From Nocardia arizonensis (GTDB lineage: Bacteria > Actinomycetota > Actinomycetes > Mycobacteriales > Mycobacteriaceae): a stretch of DNA of 64,000 nucleotides. The translations under genes were made by a program, and so were the position numbers. The stretch spans positions 124,001-188,000 of the forward strand of contig NZ_LGYZ01000081.1 in NCBI RefSeq assembly GCF_001310275.1, read 5' to 3'. The notes under the pieces were generated by a model. That model was given only the letters and a program-made list of their open reading frames with translations. It was not told the origin of the DNA and made no database searches. Numbering within the stretch: position 1 is the first letter of the stretch; each line of letters begins with the position of its first letter. This document shows positions 18,537 to 26,834 of this stretch, piece by piece.

Positions 18537-19019
18537 TCACCCGTGCGAGAGGATCTTCGCGGCCGCGTCCAGGCCGTCGGGAGTGCCGACGACCACGAGC
18601 ACATCGTCGGCGGCGAAGGTGAAATCGGGTCCGGGTGAGGGATGCAACTGACCCGTGCGCATCACCGCGACGATGGACGCCTTGGTGCGGGTGCGCATCG
18701 CGGTCTCACCGAGTGTGCGGCCCTCGTAGGGCGAGTCCGAACCGACCGGCAACTGTCTGGTGGTGATGCCGGGCAGGTCGCGGTGATCCTCGCGCAGTTG
18801 CGCCACCAGCTGGGGCGCGCCGAGGAGATTGGCCAGCACGGCGGCCTCGTCGGCGGTGAGGGGGATCTGAGCGGCGCAGGCGTCGGGATCATCGAGCTTG
18901 GAGACGATCAGATCGATGCCGCCGTCGCGGTGGTCGACCACACCGATGCGGCGGCCCGACCGCGCCTGGAAATCCTTGCGTACCCCGATTCCGGGCAACG
19001 CGGTGACATCGACGTTCAC
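18537..19019 (-). CDS. KhtT-like regulatory subunit (RCK_C/TrkA-C) of the K+/H+ antiporter
   Basis: 160 residues. The N-terminal half (LPGIGVRKDFQARSGRRIGVV, then GGIDLIVSKLDDPDA) is the actinobacterial KhtT-like domain. The C-terminal half is a TrkA-C domain: SPYEGRTLGETAMRTRTKASI, then FTFAADDVLVVVGTPDGLDA. In Bacillus, KhtT binds c-di-AMP and regulates KhtU; whether this protein binds c-di-AMP is untested. Its gene is first in the two-gene operon, 3 bases before khtU. Confidence 0.88.
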   Translation of the reverse strand: MNVDVTALPGIGVRKDFQARSGRRIGVVDHRDGGIDLIVSKLDDPDACAAQIPLTADEAAVLANLLGAPQLVAQLREDHRDLPGITTRQLPVGSDSPYEGRTLGETAMRTRTKASIVAVMRTGQLHPSPGPDFTFAADDVLVVVGTPDGLDAAAKILSHG

Positions 19020-19169
19020 CTCTCCACACTAACTCTCGTCACGCGCCGTTCGCCGGACAGCCCTCCCGCGCGCGGGTCGTCGTTTCCACGGACCCGCCGG
19101 CGGTGCGCGAGGTGCTGTGATCGGGCGATGAAGGGCGGGCCGCACCGGCGGCCGCCGAGGACGGTGACG

Positions 19170-19538
19170 CTAGTCGGCCTCGCCGTCGAGCGGGGCGAAG
19201 ACGCCGTCGGGACCGGGGCGGTAGTCCGCCACGGCGACCACCGCCCCCACCGGCAGCGGGCCGTACAGATGCGGGAACAACATCGCCTCCGGGTCGCCGG
19301 GAACGCCGGGCTCCCATTCGATGGGTGATCCCACCCGCGTGGGATCGATGCGCAGCGTGACCAGATCGCGGCGTCCGGCGAAGAGCCGGTTGGCGGGCAG
19401 ATGAGCCTGGGCGGGGGTGGAGAGGTGGATGAAGCCGACCTCGTCGAACGACGATGGCCGATACTCGCCGATCTGCCGCGCGGCCAGCCATTCCTCGAGG
19501 GTGCAGAGGTGAACAAGCGTGTGAGTGTCGTGGATCAC
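19170..19538 (-). CDS. DUF952 protein
   Basis: 122 residues. LVHLCTLEEWLAARQIGEY, VGFIHLSTPAQAH and FPHLYGPLPVGAVVAVADY are the standard DUF952 segments; this family is small, soluble and related in fold to ADP-ribosyltransferase-like proteins, with no settled function. GTG at 19538 is preferred over TTG at 19559 because GGGAGA lies 7 bases upstream of it. The gene is separate from the antiporter operon by 150 bases. Confidence 0.85.
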   Translation of the reverse strand: MIHDTHTLVHLCTLEEWLAARQIGEYRPSSFDEVGFIHLSTPAQAHLPANRLFAGRRDLVTLRIDPTRVGSPIEWEPGVPGDPEAMLFPHLYGPLPVGAVVAVADYRPGPDGVFAPLDGEAD

Positions 19539-19671
19539 GGGTAATCTCCCGGTAGACAACTGGATCGGCCGGATCGAGGCGTGAACGAGGACGTGTGGAC
19601 AACGGACGCCGGTGATGTTCGCCGCTGGCGAAAATCGCAGGTCATGTTATCGAAAACACACTGAATCATTC

Positions 19672-19700
19672 GCGGGAACAAAGCCCCCGTCCCGAACGTC
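19672..19700 (+). promoter_or_regulatory. ECF-type promoter upstream of the DUF7455 gene
   Basis: GGGAAC at 19672-19677 is followed after 17 bases by CGTCTG at 19695-19700. This fits the GGAAC-N16-18-CGTC pattern known for mycobacterial ECF sigma factors such as SigM, and is close to the SigE/SigH form. It would give a leader of about 110 bases. Confidence 0.5.
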
Positions 19701-19815
19701 TGACAGAGTAGTCATACCACTGCTGGGAAGTAGCGGTAGCGAGCCTCGCGGAGTGACCACGGGGCCCCACACCAGGTGAACGGACTGTAGTGCCGGGAGC
19801 CAGGACGGAGGAGTC

Positions 19816-20010
19816 ATGCCAGGAACCCTGACAAGCACCCCACTGACCGCGGTCGATCGTTGCGACCGCTGCGGTGCGGCGGCACGTGTACGTGCCACGC
19901 TGCCCGCGGGTGGCGAGTTGCTCTTCTGCCAGCACCACGCGAACGAGCACATGGATCGCCTGCGCGAGCTCGAGGCCGTGATCGACACGGAGTCTGCTCC
20001 CGCCCTCTGA
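19816..20010 (+). CDS. DUF7455 small Cys-containing protein
   Basis: 64 residues, the counterpart of Rv2708c. It contains CDRCGAAARVR, and later LFCQHHANEHMDRL. The CxxC and Cys-x-His-His pattern suggests a single zinc site. The gene is conserved between sigA and sigB in Actinobacteria; its function is unknown. ATG at 19816 follows GGAGGAG closely. Its promoter has ECF form and its terminator is a strong hairpin shared with the convergent TetR gene. Confidence 0.85.
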   Translation: MPGTLTSTPLTAVDRCDRCGAAARVRATLPAGGELLFCQHHANEHMDRLRELEAVIDTESAPAL

Positions 20011-20067
20011 ACCAGTGGTATTCGCGTCCCGACACAACAGCATCGAACAACAGAACATCGCATTGAC

Positions 20068-20098
20068 CGACAGCGGGCGACCAGGTCGCCCGCTGTCG
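20068..20098. terminator. Bidirectional terminator between the DUF7455 and TetR genes
   Basis: CGACAGCGGGCGACC at 20068-20082 pairs perfectly with 20084-20098 (up to 15 base pairs). It sits between two convergent genes and can serve both. Confidence 0.85.
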
Positions 20099-20103
20099 CT
20101 GTG

Positions 20104-20910
20104 TCAGGACCCCGACGACGCGAGTATGCCGTCGAGTAGGCGGGCCAGTCCGTATTCGAAGGCGTCGTCAGGGTCCGCGGGCGCCTGATAGTGCTCGCCC
20201 ACCGCCGCCCCGACGCGGGCGGCCAGCGGGAATTCCGCGGCGGGCATCACCGCCTCGAGCAGCGGTCCATGCTCCTCCCACCACCGCGCGTCACTGAGCA
20301 CCTCGGCGTCCCGGGCCGCCGCGATCGCCATCCGCGCGTTCCCGGTCGCGAAATCCGTGAGCGTCGCGATGACCCGATCCATATCCAGATCCGACAACCC
20401 GATCCCGTCGATGGCCGACAGCTGCCGTTCGTAGCGCCGAATGCGTCCGGGCCCGAGCACCAGCCGCCACGGCGAGACCTCGAGCAGCCACGGGTGGGCC
20501 AGATATTCGGCCCTGATCTCCCGCGCGATCGCACCCATGCGCTCGCGCGGTGATCCCTCGGCGGAATCGGGCGCGTCCCGCTCGGCGACGGTGTCGACCG
20601 TGAGTCGCTCGGCGACGGTGTCGACCGTGCGTCGCTCAGCGACGGTGTCGACCATGAGTACCGTCAGCGCCTCCTTGCTGGGCACGTAGGTATAGAGGCT
20701 CATGGGGCGCAGTCCGAGTTCGGCGGCCACCGTGCGCATGGAGACGCGGTCGTAGCCGTCCCGGTCGGCCAGGACGATGGCGGCGGCCACCACGGTGTCG
20801 ACGCTGACCTTCGGTTTGGGACCGCGCGCGCCGGTGCGCTGCGGTACCGAGTGGCGCCACAGCAGGGTGATGAGCTGTTCGGCTTGGTGCGCGGCGGCGT
20901 CCCCGGTCAC
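20104..20910 (-). CDS. TetR-family transcriptional regulator with TetR_C C-terminal domain
   Basis: 268 residues. The helix-turn-helix is within VSMRTVAAELGLRPMSLYTYV (about residues 56-76). The C-terminal ligand domain resembles the TetR_C type (WLLEVSPWRLVLGPGRIRRYE and later FEYGLARLLDGI). Between them lies an insertion of three nearly identical nine-residue units of the form VDTVAERRT, encoded by a 27-base tandem repeat, which should lengthen the linker between the domains. GTG at 20910 follows GGGAG. It is divergent from the SNF2/SWIM operon, a likely target. Confidence 0.88.
   Translation of the reverse strand: MTGDAAAHQAEQLITLLWRHSVPQRTGARGPKPKVSVDTVVAAAIVLADRDGYDRVSMRTVAAELGLRPMSLYTYVPSKEALTVLMVDTVAERRTVDTVAERLTVDTVAERDAPDSAEGSPRERMGAIAREIRAEYLAHPWLLEVSPWRLVLGPGRIRRYERQLSAIDGIGLSDLDMDRVIATLTDFATGNARMAIAAARDAEVLSDARWWEEHGPLLEAVMPAAEFPLAARVGAAVGEHYQAPADPDDAFEYGLARLLDGILASSGS
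20581..20661. repeat. Three 27-base tandem repeats inside the TetR gene
   Basis: Units at 20581-20607, 20608-20634 and 20635-20661 are in frame; the first two differ at one base and the third diverges at a few. They encode repeats of VDTVAER between the DNA-binding and ligand domains. The near identity suggests recent duplication. Confidence 0.9.
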
Positions 20911-20943
20911 GAATCTCCCTCATGGTCACGCGAAACAAATTCA

Positions 20944-20984
20944 GTACACTGTACGTTCAACGGATACTCCGTACACCATACGAC
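20944..20984 (+). promoter_or_regulatory. Operator and promoter between the TetR and SNF2 genes
   Basis: GTACACTGTAC at 20944-20954 is a perfect inverted repeat with a one-base centre. Just downstream, TTCAAC (20956-20961) and TACGAC (20979-20984) are spaced 17 bases as -35 and -10 boxes for the plus-strand operon. A TetR dimer bound at the palindrome would interfere with this promoter. Confidence 0.45.
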
Positions 20985-21038
20985 GATCTAGGACGCATCC
21001 TGCCGAGCACACAGGCCACCTATCTGCCCGACCGCCAC

Positions 21039-22784
21039 ATGTTCGCACTCTGGACCTGGACCGGTCACCATCCCGGACCCGCACCCGCCGGTCTCGGCAA
21101 CACCGAGACACTGCCGCTCGCGCTGCCCGCGCGCGGTGAGCTCGCGGTCATCGAGGTCGACTGCGCTCTACTGGCCCCGGACGACCTGCACGGACTCCGC
21201 CTCGACGAGCCCGCGCCATCGCTGCGGCTGTGGCAGCGTGAGGTCGCGGGCGAGCCGATCACCGAACTCCCCCCGGCCGCGCACGCCGTGCCGAACGCCA
21301 CCGGCGACTCGATCGTCCCGGCCGAACGCGCACTGCGGATCCTGCGGGACACCCTGGCCCTGCGCACCGGATCGGCCGCCGCACTGCGCGCCGACCTTCG
21401 CCCCTATCAGGTCCGCGGCATCGGCTGGCTGCGCGAGACCGTCGAATCCTTCGGCGGCGCGCTGCTTGCCGACGAGATGGGACTCGGCAAGACCGTGCAG
21501 ACCATCGGCTTGCTGGTCGACCGCGCGAGCCGCGGGCCGGGCACGCCGCATCTCGTGGTCTGCCCGACTTCACTGGTCGGCAACTGGGTGCACGAGATCA
21601 CCGGATTCGCCCCCGGACTGCGCCCCGTCCCTTGGCGCGGCGACGACTTCGCCGACCCCGTGACCGAGACGACCGTGCTGATCACCGGCTATCCAGTCCT
21701 GCGCCTGCACGGTGCTCGGCTGGCCGAACGCCGCTGGGCCACCGTGGTATTCGATGAGGCCCAGGCATTGAAGAATCCGCGTACCCAGGTCTCCCGGGCG
21801 GCGCGCGCGCTCACCGCCGATGCCACCGTCGCGCTCACCGGCACTCCGGTGGAGAACCATCTCGAGGATCTGTGGGCGCTGCTGAATCTGGTGACCCCGC
21901 GCTTGTTCGCGCATCGGAGCCAGTTCCGACGACGCTTCACCCGCCCCATCGGCGCGGGCTCGGCCGACGCGGCGGCCCGCCTGCGCGAGGCCGTCGAACC
22001 GGTTCTGCTGGCGCGGCGCAAGGCACAGGTCGCCGCGACCCTGCCGCCGAAGATCCACGCCGACCTGCGCTGCGATCCGACACCCGAACAGCAGCGGCTC
22101 TACGACCATGTGCTCGATCGCGCCATCGAAGAGGGCTTCGGCGTCGGGTCGCAACGGCGCGGCCGGGTGCTGGCCGCGCTCACCGCGCTCAAACAGGTCT
22201 GCAACCATCCGGGTCTGATCACCGGCGATCTCGCCGAACCGGCCGGACGGTCGGGGAAGCTCGACCTGTGCACCGATATCGTCGCAACCAACCTCGAAAC
22301 GAACTCCCCCACACTGATCTTCACCCAATACCGTCGAACCGGTGAGCTGCTGGCCCGCCATCTGCGCGACCGACTGGCCGTCACCGTGCCGTTCCTGCAC
22401 GGCGGCCTCGACCATCGTGAACGGGCCGCGCTCGTGGCGGAGTTCCAATCACCCGACGGGCCGCCGGTGCTGATCCTGAGCCTGCGCGCGGCGGGCACCG
22501 GTCTGACCCTGACCCGGGCCGCCGACGTCGTCCACTTCGACCGCTGGTGGAATCCGGCCGTGGAGGCGCAGGCAGGCGACCGGGCACACCGCATCGGCCA
22601 GACCCGCACCGTCACCGTCACCACCCTCACCACGGCCACCACCGTCGAGGAGCACATCGCGAAGATGCACGAGCGAAAATCCGCGTTCACCGACCTGTCC
22701 GACAGCGCGGGCATCGCGGCGCTGGCCCGTCTCGACGACGAGGCGCTGATGGCGGTCCTGCGGCGCAAACGGGAGCAGAGCTGA
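21039..22784 (+). CDS. Short SNF2-family (HelZ-like) helicase
   Basis: About 581 residues. Snf2 motifs are complete: LLADEMGLGKTVQTIGLL (Walker A), VVFDEAQALKN (DEAQ box), LTGTPVENHLEDLWALLNLV, LIFTQYRRTGELLARHL, and QAGDRAHRIGQTRTV (motif VI). Actinobacterial HelZ proteins such as Rv2101 have about 400 further residues before the ATPase; here only about 120 precede it, so the SNF2-associated domain is largely missing. ATG at 21039 (MFALWTWTG) is chosen because promoter elements occupy the bases up to 20984; an in-frame ATG at 20922 would lie upstream of the operator. It overlaps the next gene by one base. Probably a DNA translocase. Confidence 0.82.
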   Translation: MFALWTWTGHHPGPAPAGLGNTETLPLALPARGELAVIEVDCALLAPDDLHGLRLDEPAPSLRLWQREVAGEPITELPPAAHAVPNATGDSIVPAERALRILRDTLALRTGSAAALRADLRPYQVRGIGWLRETVESFGGALLADEMGLGKTVQTIGLLVDRASRGPGTPHLVVCPTSLVGNWVHEITGFAPGLRPVPWRGDDFADPVTETTVLITGYPVLRLHGARLAERRWATVVFDEAQALKNPRTQVSRAARALTADATVALTGTPVENHLEDLWALLNLVTPRLFAHRSQFRRRFTRPIGAGSADAAARLREAVEPVLLARRKAQVAATLPPKIHADLRCDPTPEQQRLYDHVLDRAIEEGFGVGSQRRGRVLAALTALKQVCNHPGLITGDLAEPAGRSGKLDLCTDIVATNLETNSPTLIFTQYRRTGELLARHLRDRLAVTVPFLHGGLDHRERAALVAEFQSPDGPPVLILSLRAAGTGLTLTRAADVVHFDRWWNPAVEAQAGDRAHRIGQTRTVTVTTLTTATTVEEHIAKMHERKSAFTDLSDSAGIAALARLDDEALMAVLRRKREQS

Positions 22785-23359
22785 TGGCGGACAACGAATT
22801 CGGATACACACCGTGGGGTATGGACTGGGTCCGGCTGGCCGAACCGCTGCACCGGACCCGCCCGGAGCCGCTGTTGCCGCGCGCCCGCAGCATCGCTCGC
22901 AATGGCGGCGTCCAGGCGACGGTGCGCGACCGGGTCGTGCGCGCCACCATCCACCGCGGCGGTCAGGCGTCGGTGACCCATCTCGAGGTCGCGGCCATGT
23001 CCCGGTCCCGATTGACGGCCGCCGCGGCGATCGTCGGCGACGCGACGGTACTGTCCGACGACGTCCATCGCGACCTGGTGGCGGCCGGAGTCGCACCGGC
23101 CCCGGTGATCGCCGCCACCGACTGTTCCTGTTCGGCCCGCACCGCACGGTGTGTCCACGTACTGGCCGTGCTGTACGACACGGCGCGCCGTGTCGACGCG
23201 CATCCCCGCCTCGCACTGGAGATCCAGGGCTATTTCGACGCGGCGAGCGCGGCGGACTGTCAGGTCGACCTCGAATCCCCCCGGTGGATACCCCTCGAGA
23301 CGATCGATCCGTACCGGTATTTCGACCCCCTGCCGATCGCCGACCCGCCCTCGCCCTAG
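22784..23359 (+). CDS. SWIM zinc-finger protein
   Basis: 191 residues. The SWIM motif is CSCSARTARCVHVLAVLY (CxC...CxH) near residue 120. The N-terminus (YTPWGMDWVRLAE) is typical of SWIM proteins that accompany HelZ-type SNF2 helicases. Its ATG shares a base with the SNF2 stop (TGATG), so the two are coupled and likely act as one DNA-processing complex. The middle region (TVRDRVVRATIHRGGQASVTHLE) resembles the beta-rich part that precedes the zinc finger in this family. Confidence 0.85.
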   Translation: MADNEFGYTPWGMDWVRLAEPLHRTRPEPLLPRARSIARNGGVQATVRDRVVRATIHRGGQASVTHLEVAAMSRSRLTAAAAIVGDATVLSDDVHRDLVAAGVAPAPVIAATDCSCSARTARCVHVLAVLYDTARRVDAHPRLALEIQGYFDAASAADCQVDLESPRWIPLETIDPYRYFDPLPIADPPSP

Positions 23360-23400
23360 GCGCGCCGTGACCGCGCATCGTCCCCGGCGCGGTCGGCGTG

Positions 23401-23418
23401 CCTGCCTGCCTGCCTGCC
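23401..23418. repeat. CCTG microsatellite
   Basis: Four and a half copies of CCTG in a short non-coding gap between the SWIM gene and the SDR gene. A simple repeat with no evident function. Confidence 0.8.
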
Positions 23419-23439
23419 GCTGGGTCGCGCGCTGAGCGG

Positions 23440-24180
23440 TCAGGCGTTGGTGCCGCCGTCGACGGTGAGGAAAGATCCGGTCACCGTGCGCCCGGACTCG
23501 CCCGCGAGGAAACTCACCGCGGCGGCGATGTCCTCGGCCGCGCCGAAGCGGCCGAGCGCGGTCAACGCGACCTGATCGGGCGCGTGCGCGCCGCCCGCCG
23601 GATTCATATCGGTATCGGTCGACCCCGGCTGTACCAGATTGACGGTGATACCGCGCGGGCCGAGTTCACGGGCCAGCGCCCGGGTGAAGCCGTTGAGCGC
23701 GGATTTGCTGAGGTTGTACAGCGACAGTCCGCCGAACGGCGCGCGTTCGACCAGATTCGTGCCGATGCTGATGATGCGGCCACCGTCGGCCATATACGCC
23801 ACGGCCGCCTGGGCGGCGAGAAACGCGGCGCGAGCGTGTACGTCGAGCGCCCGGTCGATCTCGGCGACGGTGAACTCCTCGAACGGTTTGGCCGGGAAGA
23901 TCCCGGCATTGTTGACGAGGACGTCGAGTCCGCCCAGTTCGCGTGCGGCGCGGTCCACCGCACCGGTGACCTGTTCGGCGTCACCGCTGTCGGCCCTCAG
24001 GGCGATCGCGCGACGACCACGCGACTCGATCTCGGCGACCACCGATGCCGCCCCCGCCTCGTCGTCGCGGTAGGTCAGCGCGACATCCGCGCCGTCGCCC
24101 GCCAGCCGCCGCGCGATGGACGCGCCGATTCCGCGACTGCCGCCGGTCACCAGTGCGACCCTGCCCGTGAGATCCGACAT
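23440..24180 (-). CDS. Short-chain dehydrogenase/reductase
   Basis: 246 residues with the classical SDR pattern: cofactor loop TGGSRGIG near residue 12, NNAG after DVLVN, active-site Ser in IGTNLVERAPFGGLS, YNLSK (Tyr and Lys) and the C-terminal FLTVDGGTNA. Cofactor preference cannot be settled; the Arg/Asp-rich stretch at the end of beta-2 (LTYRDDEA) suits NADP. ATG at 24180 follows GAGGGG with 7 bases between. The gene is divergent from a TetR regulator, its likely repressor. Substrate unknown. Confidence 0.88.
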   Translation of the reverse strand: MSDLTGRVALVTGGSRGIGASIARRLAGDGADVALTYRDDEAGAASVVAEIESRGRRAIALRADSGDAEQVTGAVDRAARELGGLDVLVNNAGIFPAKPFEEFTVAEIDRALDVHARAAFLAAQAAVAYMADGGRIISIGTNLVERAPFGGLSLYNLSKSALNGFTRALARELGPRGITVNLVQPGSTDTDMNPAGGAHAPDQVALTALGRFGAAEDIAAAVSFLAGESGRTVTGSFLTVDGGTNA

Positions 24181-24286
24181 CCTCGATCCCCTCAATTCTG
24201 TGTCGATCAGTACATAAATATCTCAACGCACCGGCTCGCGCACGTCAAGGGGTATGTTTAGTGACCGTTACAGAAAGGAGGGGGCG

Positions 24287-24883
24287 GTGCCGGGACGAGG
24301 ACGCCCGCGCGCCTTCGACCGCGCCGAAGCGCTGCGCAACGCCATGCGCGTGTTCTGGGAACACGGCTACGAGGGCGCCTCGATGGCCGACCTCACCGCC
24401 GCGATGGGTATCAACTCACCGAGCCTGTATGCCGCCTTCGGCGACAAGGAGGCGCTGTTCCGTTCCGCCGTCGACCTGTACGGCCGCACCGAGGGCGAAT
24501 ACACCGAGCGCGCGCTGCGCGAACAGCCGACCGCGCGCGCCGCCGTCGAGACCATGCTGCGCGACAACGCGCGGGCCTACACCGACGAGGACAAACCGCA
24601 CGGATGCATGGTGGTACTGGCCGGCTCCACCTACACCACCCGCAATACCGCCATCCGCGACTTCCTCGTCGACGCCAGGCGCGCGACAACCGACCACATC
24701 CGCCGCCGCCTCGACCGCGGTGTCGCCGAAGGCGACCTGGCCCCGCATGTGGACACCGGCGCGCTGGCGAACTTCTACGCGACGGTGCTGTACGGACTGT
24801 CGATCATGGCCCGCGACGGCGCGACCCTCGACGAGCTCACCGCGTCCATCGACACCGCGCTGTCCGCCTGGCCCGCGGCCTGA
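24287..24883 (+). CDS. TetR-family regulator (AcrR/YcdC-like)
   Basis: 198 residues. The N-terminus GRGRPRAFDRAEALRNAMRVF is the classic TetR/AcrR opening and the helix-turn-helix is SMADLTAAMGINSPSLYAAFG. The C-terminal part contains GCMVVLAGSTYTTRN, typical of the TetR_C_11 or 16 type. GTG at 24287 follows AAAGGAGGGGG. It is divergent from the SDR gene with about 106 bases between the starts, which suggests local regulation; I found no convincing palindrome in that gap. Confidence 0.87.
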   Translation: MPGRGRPRAFDRAEALRNAMRVFWEHGYEGASMADLTAAMGINSPSLYAAFGDKEALFRSAVDLYGRTEGEYTERALREQPTARAAVETMLRDNARAYTDEDKPHGCMVVLAGSTYTTRNTAIRDFLVDARRATTDHIRRRLDRGVAEGDLAPHVDTGALANFYATVLYGLSIMARDGATLDELTASIDTALSAWPAA

Positions 24884-24884
24884 C

Positions 24885-26654
24885 TCACTTGCGGCGCAGT
24901 GCGGCGATGCGCAAGCCGAGCTGATCGGCGGTGGCCAGCGCGGTGGGCGGACCGCCGCACTCCCGACGCAATTCGCCGTGGATCACGCCGTGCGGCTTGC
25001 CGGTGCGGTGATGGTGCATGGCGACCAGGCTGTTCAGTTCCCGGCGAAGCTCACCCAACTTGTCGGCCGTGGCTACCCGCTCGGCCGAGGCCGCCACCAC
25101 CGGTGCGACCGGCTCGGCCATCCTGGCCTGTTCGCGTTCGGCGACCTGCCTGGTCTGCCGCTCGCGCAACAGCGCCCGCATCTGCTCGGCATCGAGCAGA
25201 CCTGGAATGCCCAGATAGTCGGCCTCCTCGTCGCTGCCCGAGAAGGTCGCGGTGCCGAAGGAGGATCCGTCGTAGATGACCTGATCGAGCTCGGCATCGG
25301 CGGCCAGCGCGACGAAGGAGCGCTCCTCCTCGCCCGGCTCGTCCTTCTGTTTATTGGCCTCGATCAGCAATTCGTCATCGAGGCCGTCCTTCTCCCGGTG
25401 CGGTTTGCCGATGATGTGATCGCGCTGCAACTCGAGCTGGGCGGCCAGATCCAACAGCACCGGCACCGACGGCAGGAAGACGCTGGCTGTCTCGCCCGGT
25501 CGGCGCGCTCGCACGAAACGGCCGATGGCCTGCGCGAAATACAGCGGGGTCGAAGCGCTGGTGGCGTACACGCCGACCGCGAGCCGCGGGACGTCGACCC
25601 CCTCGGACACCATGCGCACCGCCACCATCCACGGCTGGGTGCTGCGGCCGAATTCAGCGATACGATCCGAGGAGGTCGGATCGTCGGAAAGCACCAGCGC
25701 GGGCCGGTCGCCCGAAATATGTTCCAGCAGTTCGGCGTAATCGCGAGCGCGATCCTGATCGGTGGCGATCACCAGCCCGCCCGCATCGGGCATACCGGAA
25801 GCTCGTAGCTGCCGCAACCGCGTATCGGCCGCGCGCAGCACCGCCGAGATCCAGTCGCCCGCCGGATCCAGCGCGGTGCGCCAGGCGCGCGCGGTCTGCT
25901 CGGCGTTCAGCGGCTCGCCGAGCCGCGCGGAGTACTCCTCTCCCGCGCTGTCGCGCCAGTGCGCCTCACCGGAATAGGCGAGGAAGACCACCGGACGCAC
26001 GACGCCGTCGGCCAGCGCCTCGGCGTAGCCATAGGTGTGATCGGCGCGCGACTGCGGCAATCCGCCCTCACCGGGTTCGTAGGTGACGAACGGGATCATG
26101 CTGTCGTCGCTGCGGAACGGCGTACCGGTCAGCGCCAGCCTGCGCGTCGCGTCGCCGAAGGCTTCCGCCGTCGCCTCGCCCCAACTCTTGGCATCGCCCG
26201 CGTGATGGATCTCGTCCAGAATGACCAGCGTACGGCGGTTCTCGGTGCGCACCCGGTGCCGCGAGGGATGGGCGGCGACCTGGGCGTAGGTCACCACCAC
26301 GCCGTGATAGTCGCCGGAGGTGCCGCCGGTGGCGTTGGAGAAGCGCGAATCCAGTGCGATGCCGTTGCGCGCGGCCGATTCGGCCCACTGGTGTTTGAGG
26401 TGCTCGGTCGGCGCGACCACGGTGATCTGGTCGACGGTGCGATCGGCGAGCAGTTCGGTGGCCACGCGCAGCGCGAAGGTGGTCTTACCCGCGCCCGGCG
26501 TCGCCACCGCGAGGAAATCGCGCGGTTTGGTGGTCAGGTACTTCGTGAGCGCGCGTCGCTGCCAGGCACGTAGCGGGCCGCCGTTGGCGGTCACCGATCC
26601 CGAATCGCCCGGCGAGGCCCCATTTCCCGCCGCAGCGCCACCCGATTCAGTCAC
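24885..26654 (-). CDS. XPB/SF2-like DEAD/DEAH-box helicase
   Basis: 589 residues. Motif I is ATPGAGKTTFAL, motif II DEIHHAGD, motif III LTGTPFRSDDSMIPF, then MVSEGVDVPRLAVGVYA and FAQAIGRFVRARRPGE (motifs V and VI). The C-terminus has an unusual Glu/Lys-rich region and the segment PGLLDAEQMRALLRERQTRQ, then a short domain near the end with MHHHRTGKPHGVIHGELR. This type is found in Actinobacteria next to the YihY-type gene. It probably acts in DNA repair or restriction of foreign DNA, but that is inference. GTG at 26654 has AGGG upstream; it is divergent from the YihY-type gene. Confidence 0.85.
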   Translation of the reverse strand: MTESGGAAAGNGASPGDSGSVTANGGPLRAWQRRALTKYLTTKPRDFLAVATPGAGKTTFALRVATELLADRTVDQITVVAPTEHLKHQWAESAARNGIALDSRFSNATGGTSGDYHGVVVTYAQVAAHPSRHRVRTENRRTLVILDEIHHAGDAKSWGEATAEAFGDATRRLALTGTPFRSDDSMIPFVTYEPGEGGLPQSRADHTYGYAEALADGVVRPVVFLAYSGEAHWRDSAGEEYSARLGEPLNAEQTARAWRTALDPAGDWISAVLRAADTRLRQLRASGMPDAGGLVIATDQDRARDYAELLEHISGDRPALVLSDDPTSSDRIAEFGRSTQPWMVAVRMVSEGVDVPRLAVGVYATSASTPLYFAQAIGRFVRARRPGETASVFLPSVPVLLDLAAQLELQRDHIIGKPHREKDGLDDELLIEANKQKDEPGEEERSFVALAADAELDQVIYDGSSFGTATFSGSDEEADYLGIPGLLDAEQMRALLRERQTRQVAEREQARMAEPVAPVVAASAERVATADKLGELRRELNSLVAMHHHRTGKPHGVIHGELRRECGGPPTALATADQLGLRIAALRRK

Positions 26655-26834
26655 AGCAGAAAACCCTACTCGGCGGGCGCGGCGTGTCGCCAAACCGACT
26701 CGATGAGCGCGACCGGCGTCACATTCGGCGGTGTCGCGTCCCGCGCGGGCCAACTCGTGTTCACGTGCCGCCCATCGACACGTCGACCCGACAATCCGGT
26801 GCGATGGGCGCGGGTGCGCGATGCTGTAGGCAAG

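Noticed and set aside
20922..21038. In-frame ATG at 20922 as the start of the SNF2 helicase
   Set aside because: The first 39 codons read through the operator and the -35/-10 boxes and do not look like protein.
24181..24286. Possible TetR operator between the SDR and TetR genes
   Set aside because: The best candidate around TGTTTAGTGACCGTTACA matches its own complement at only a few positions, so no operator is claimed.
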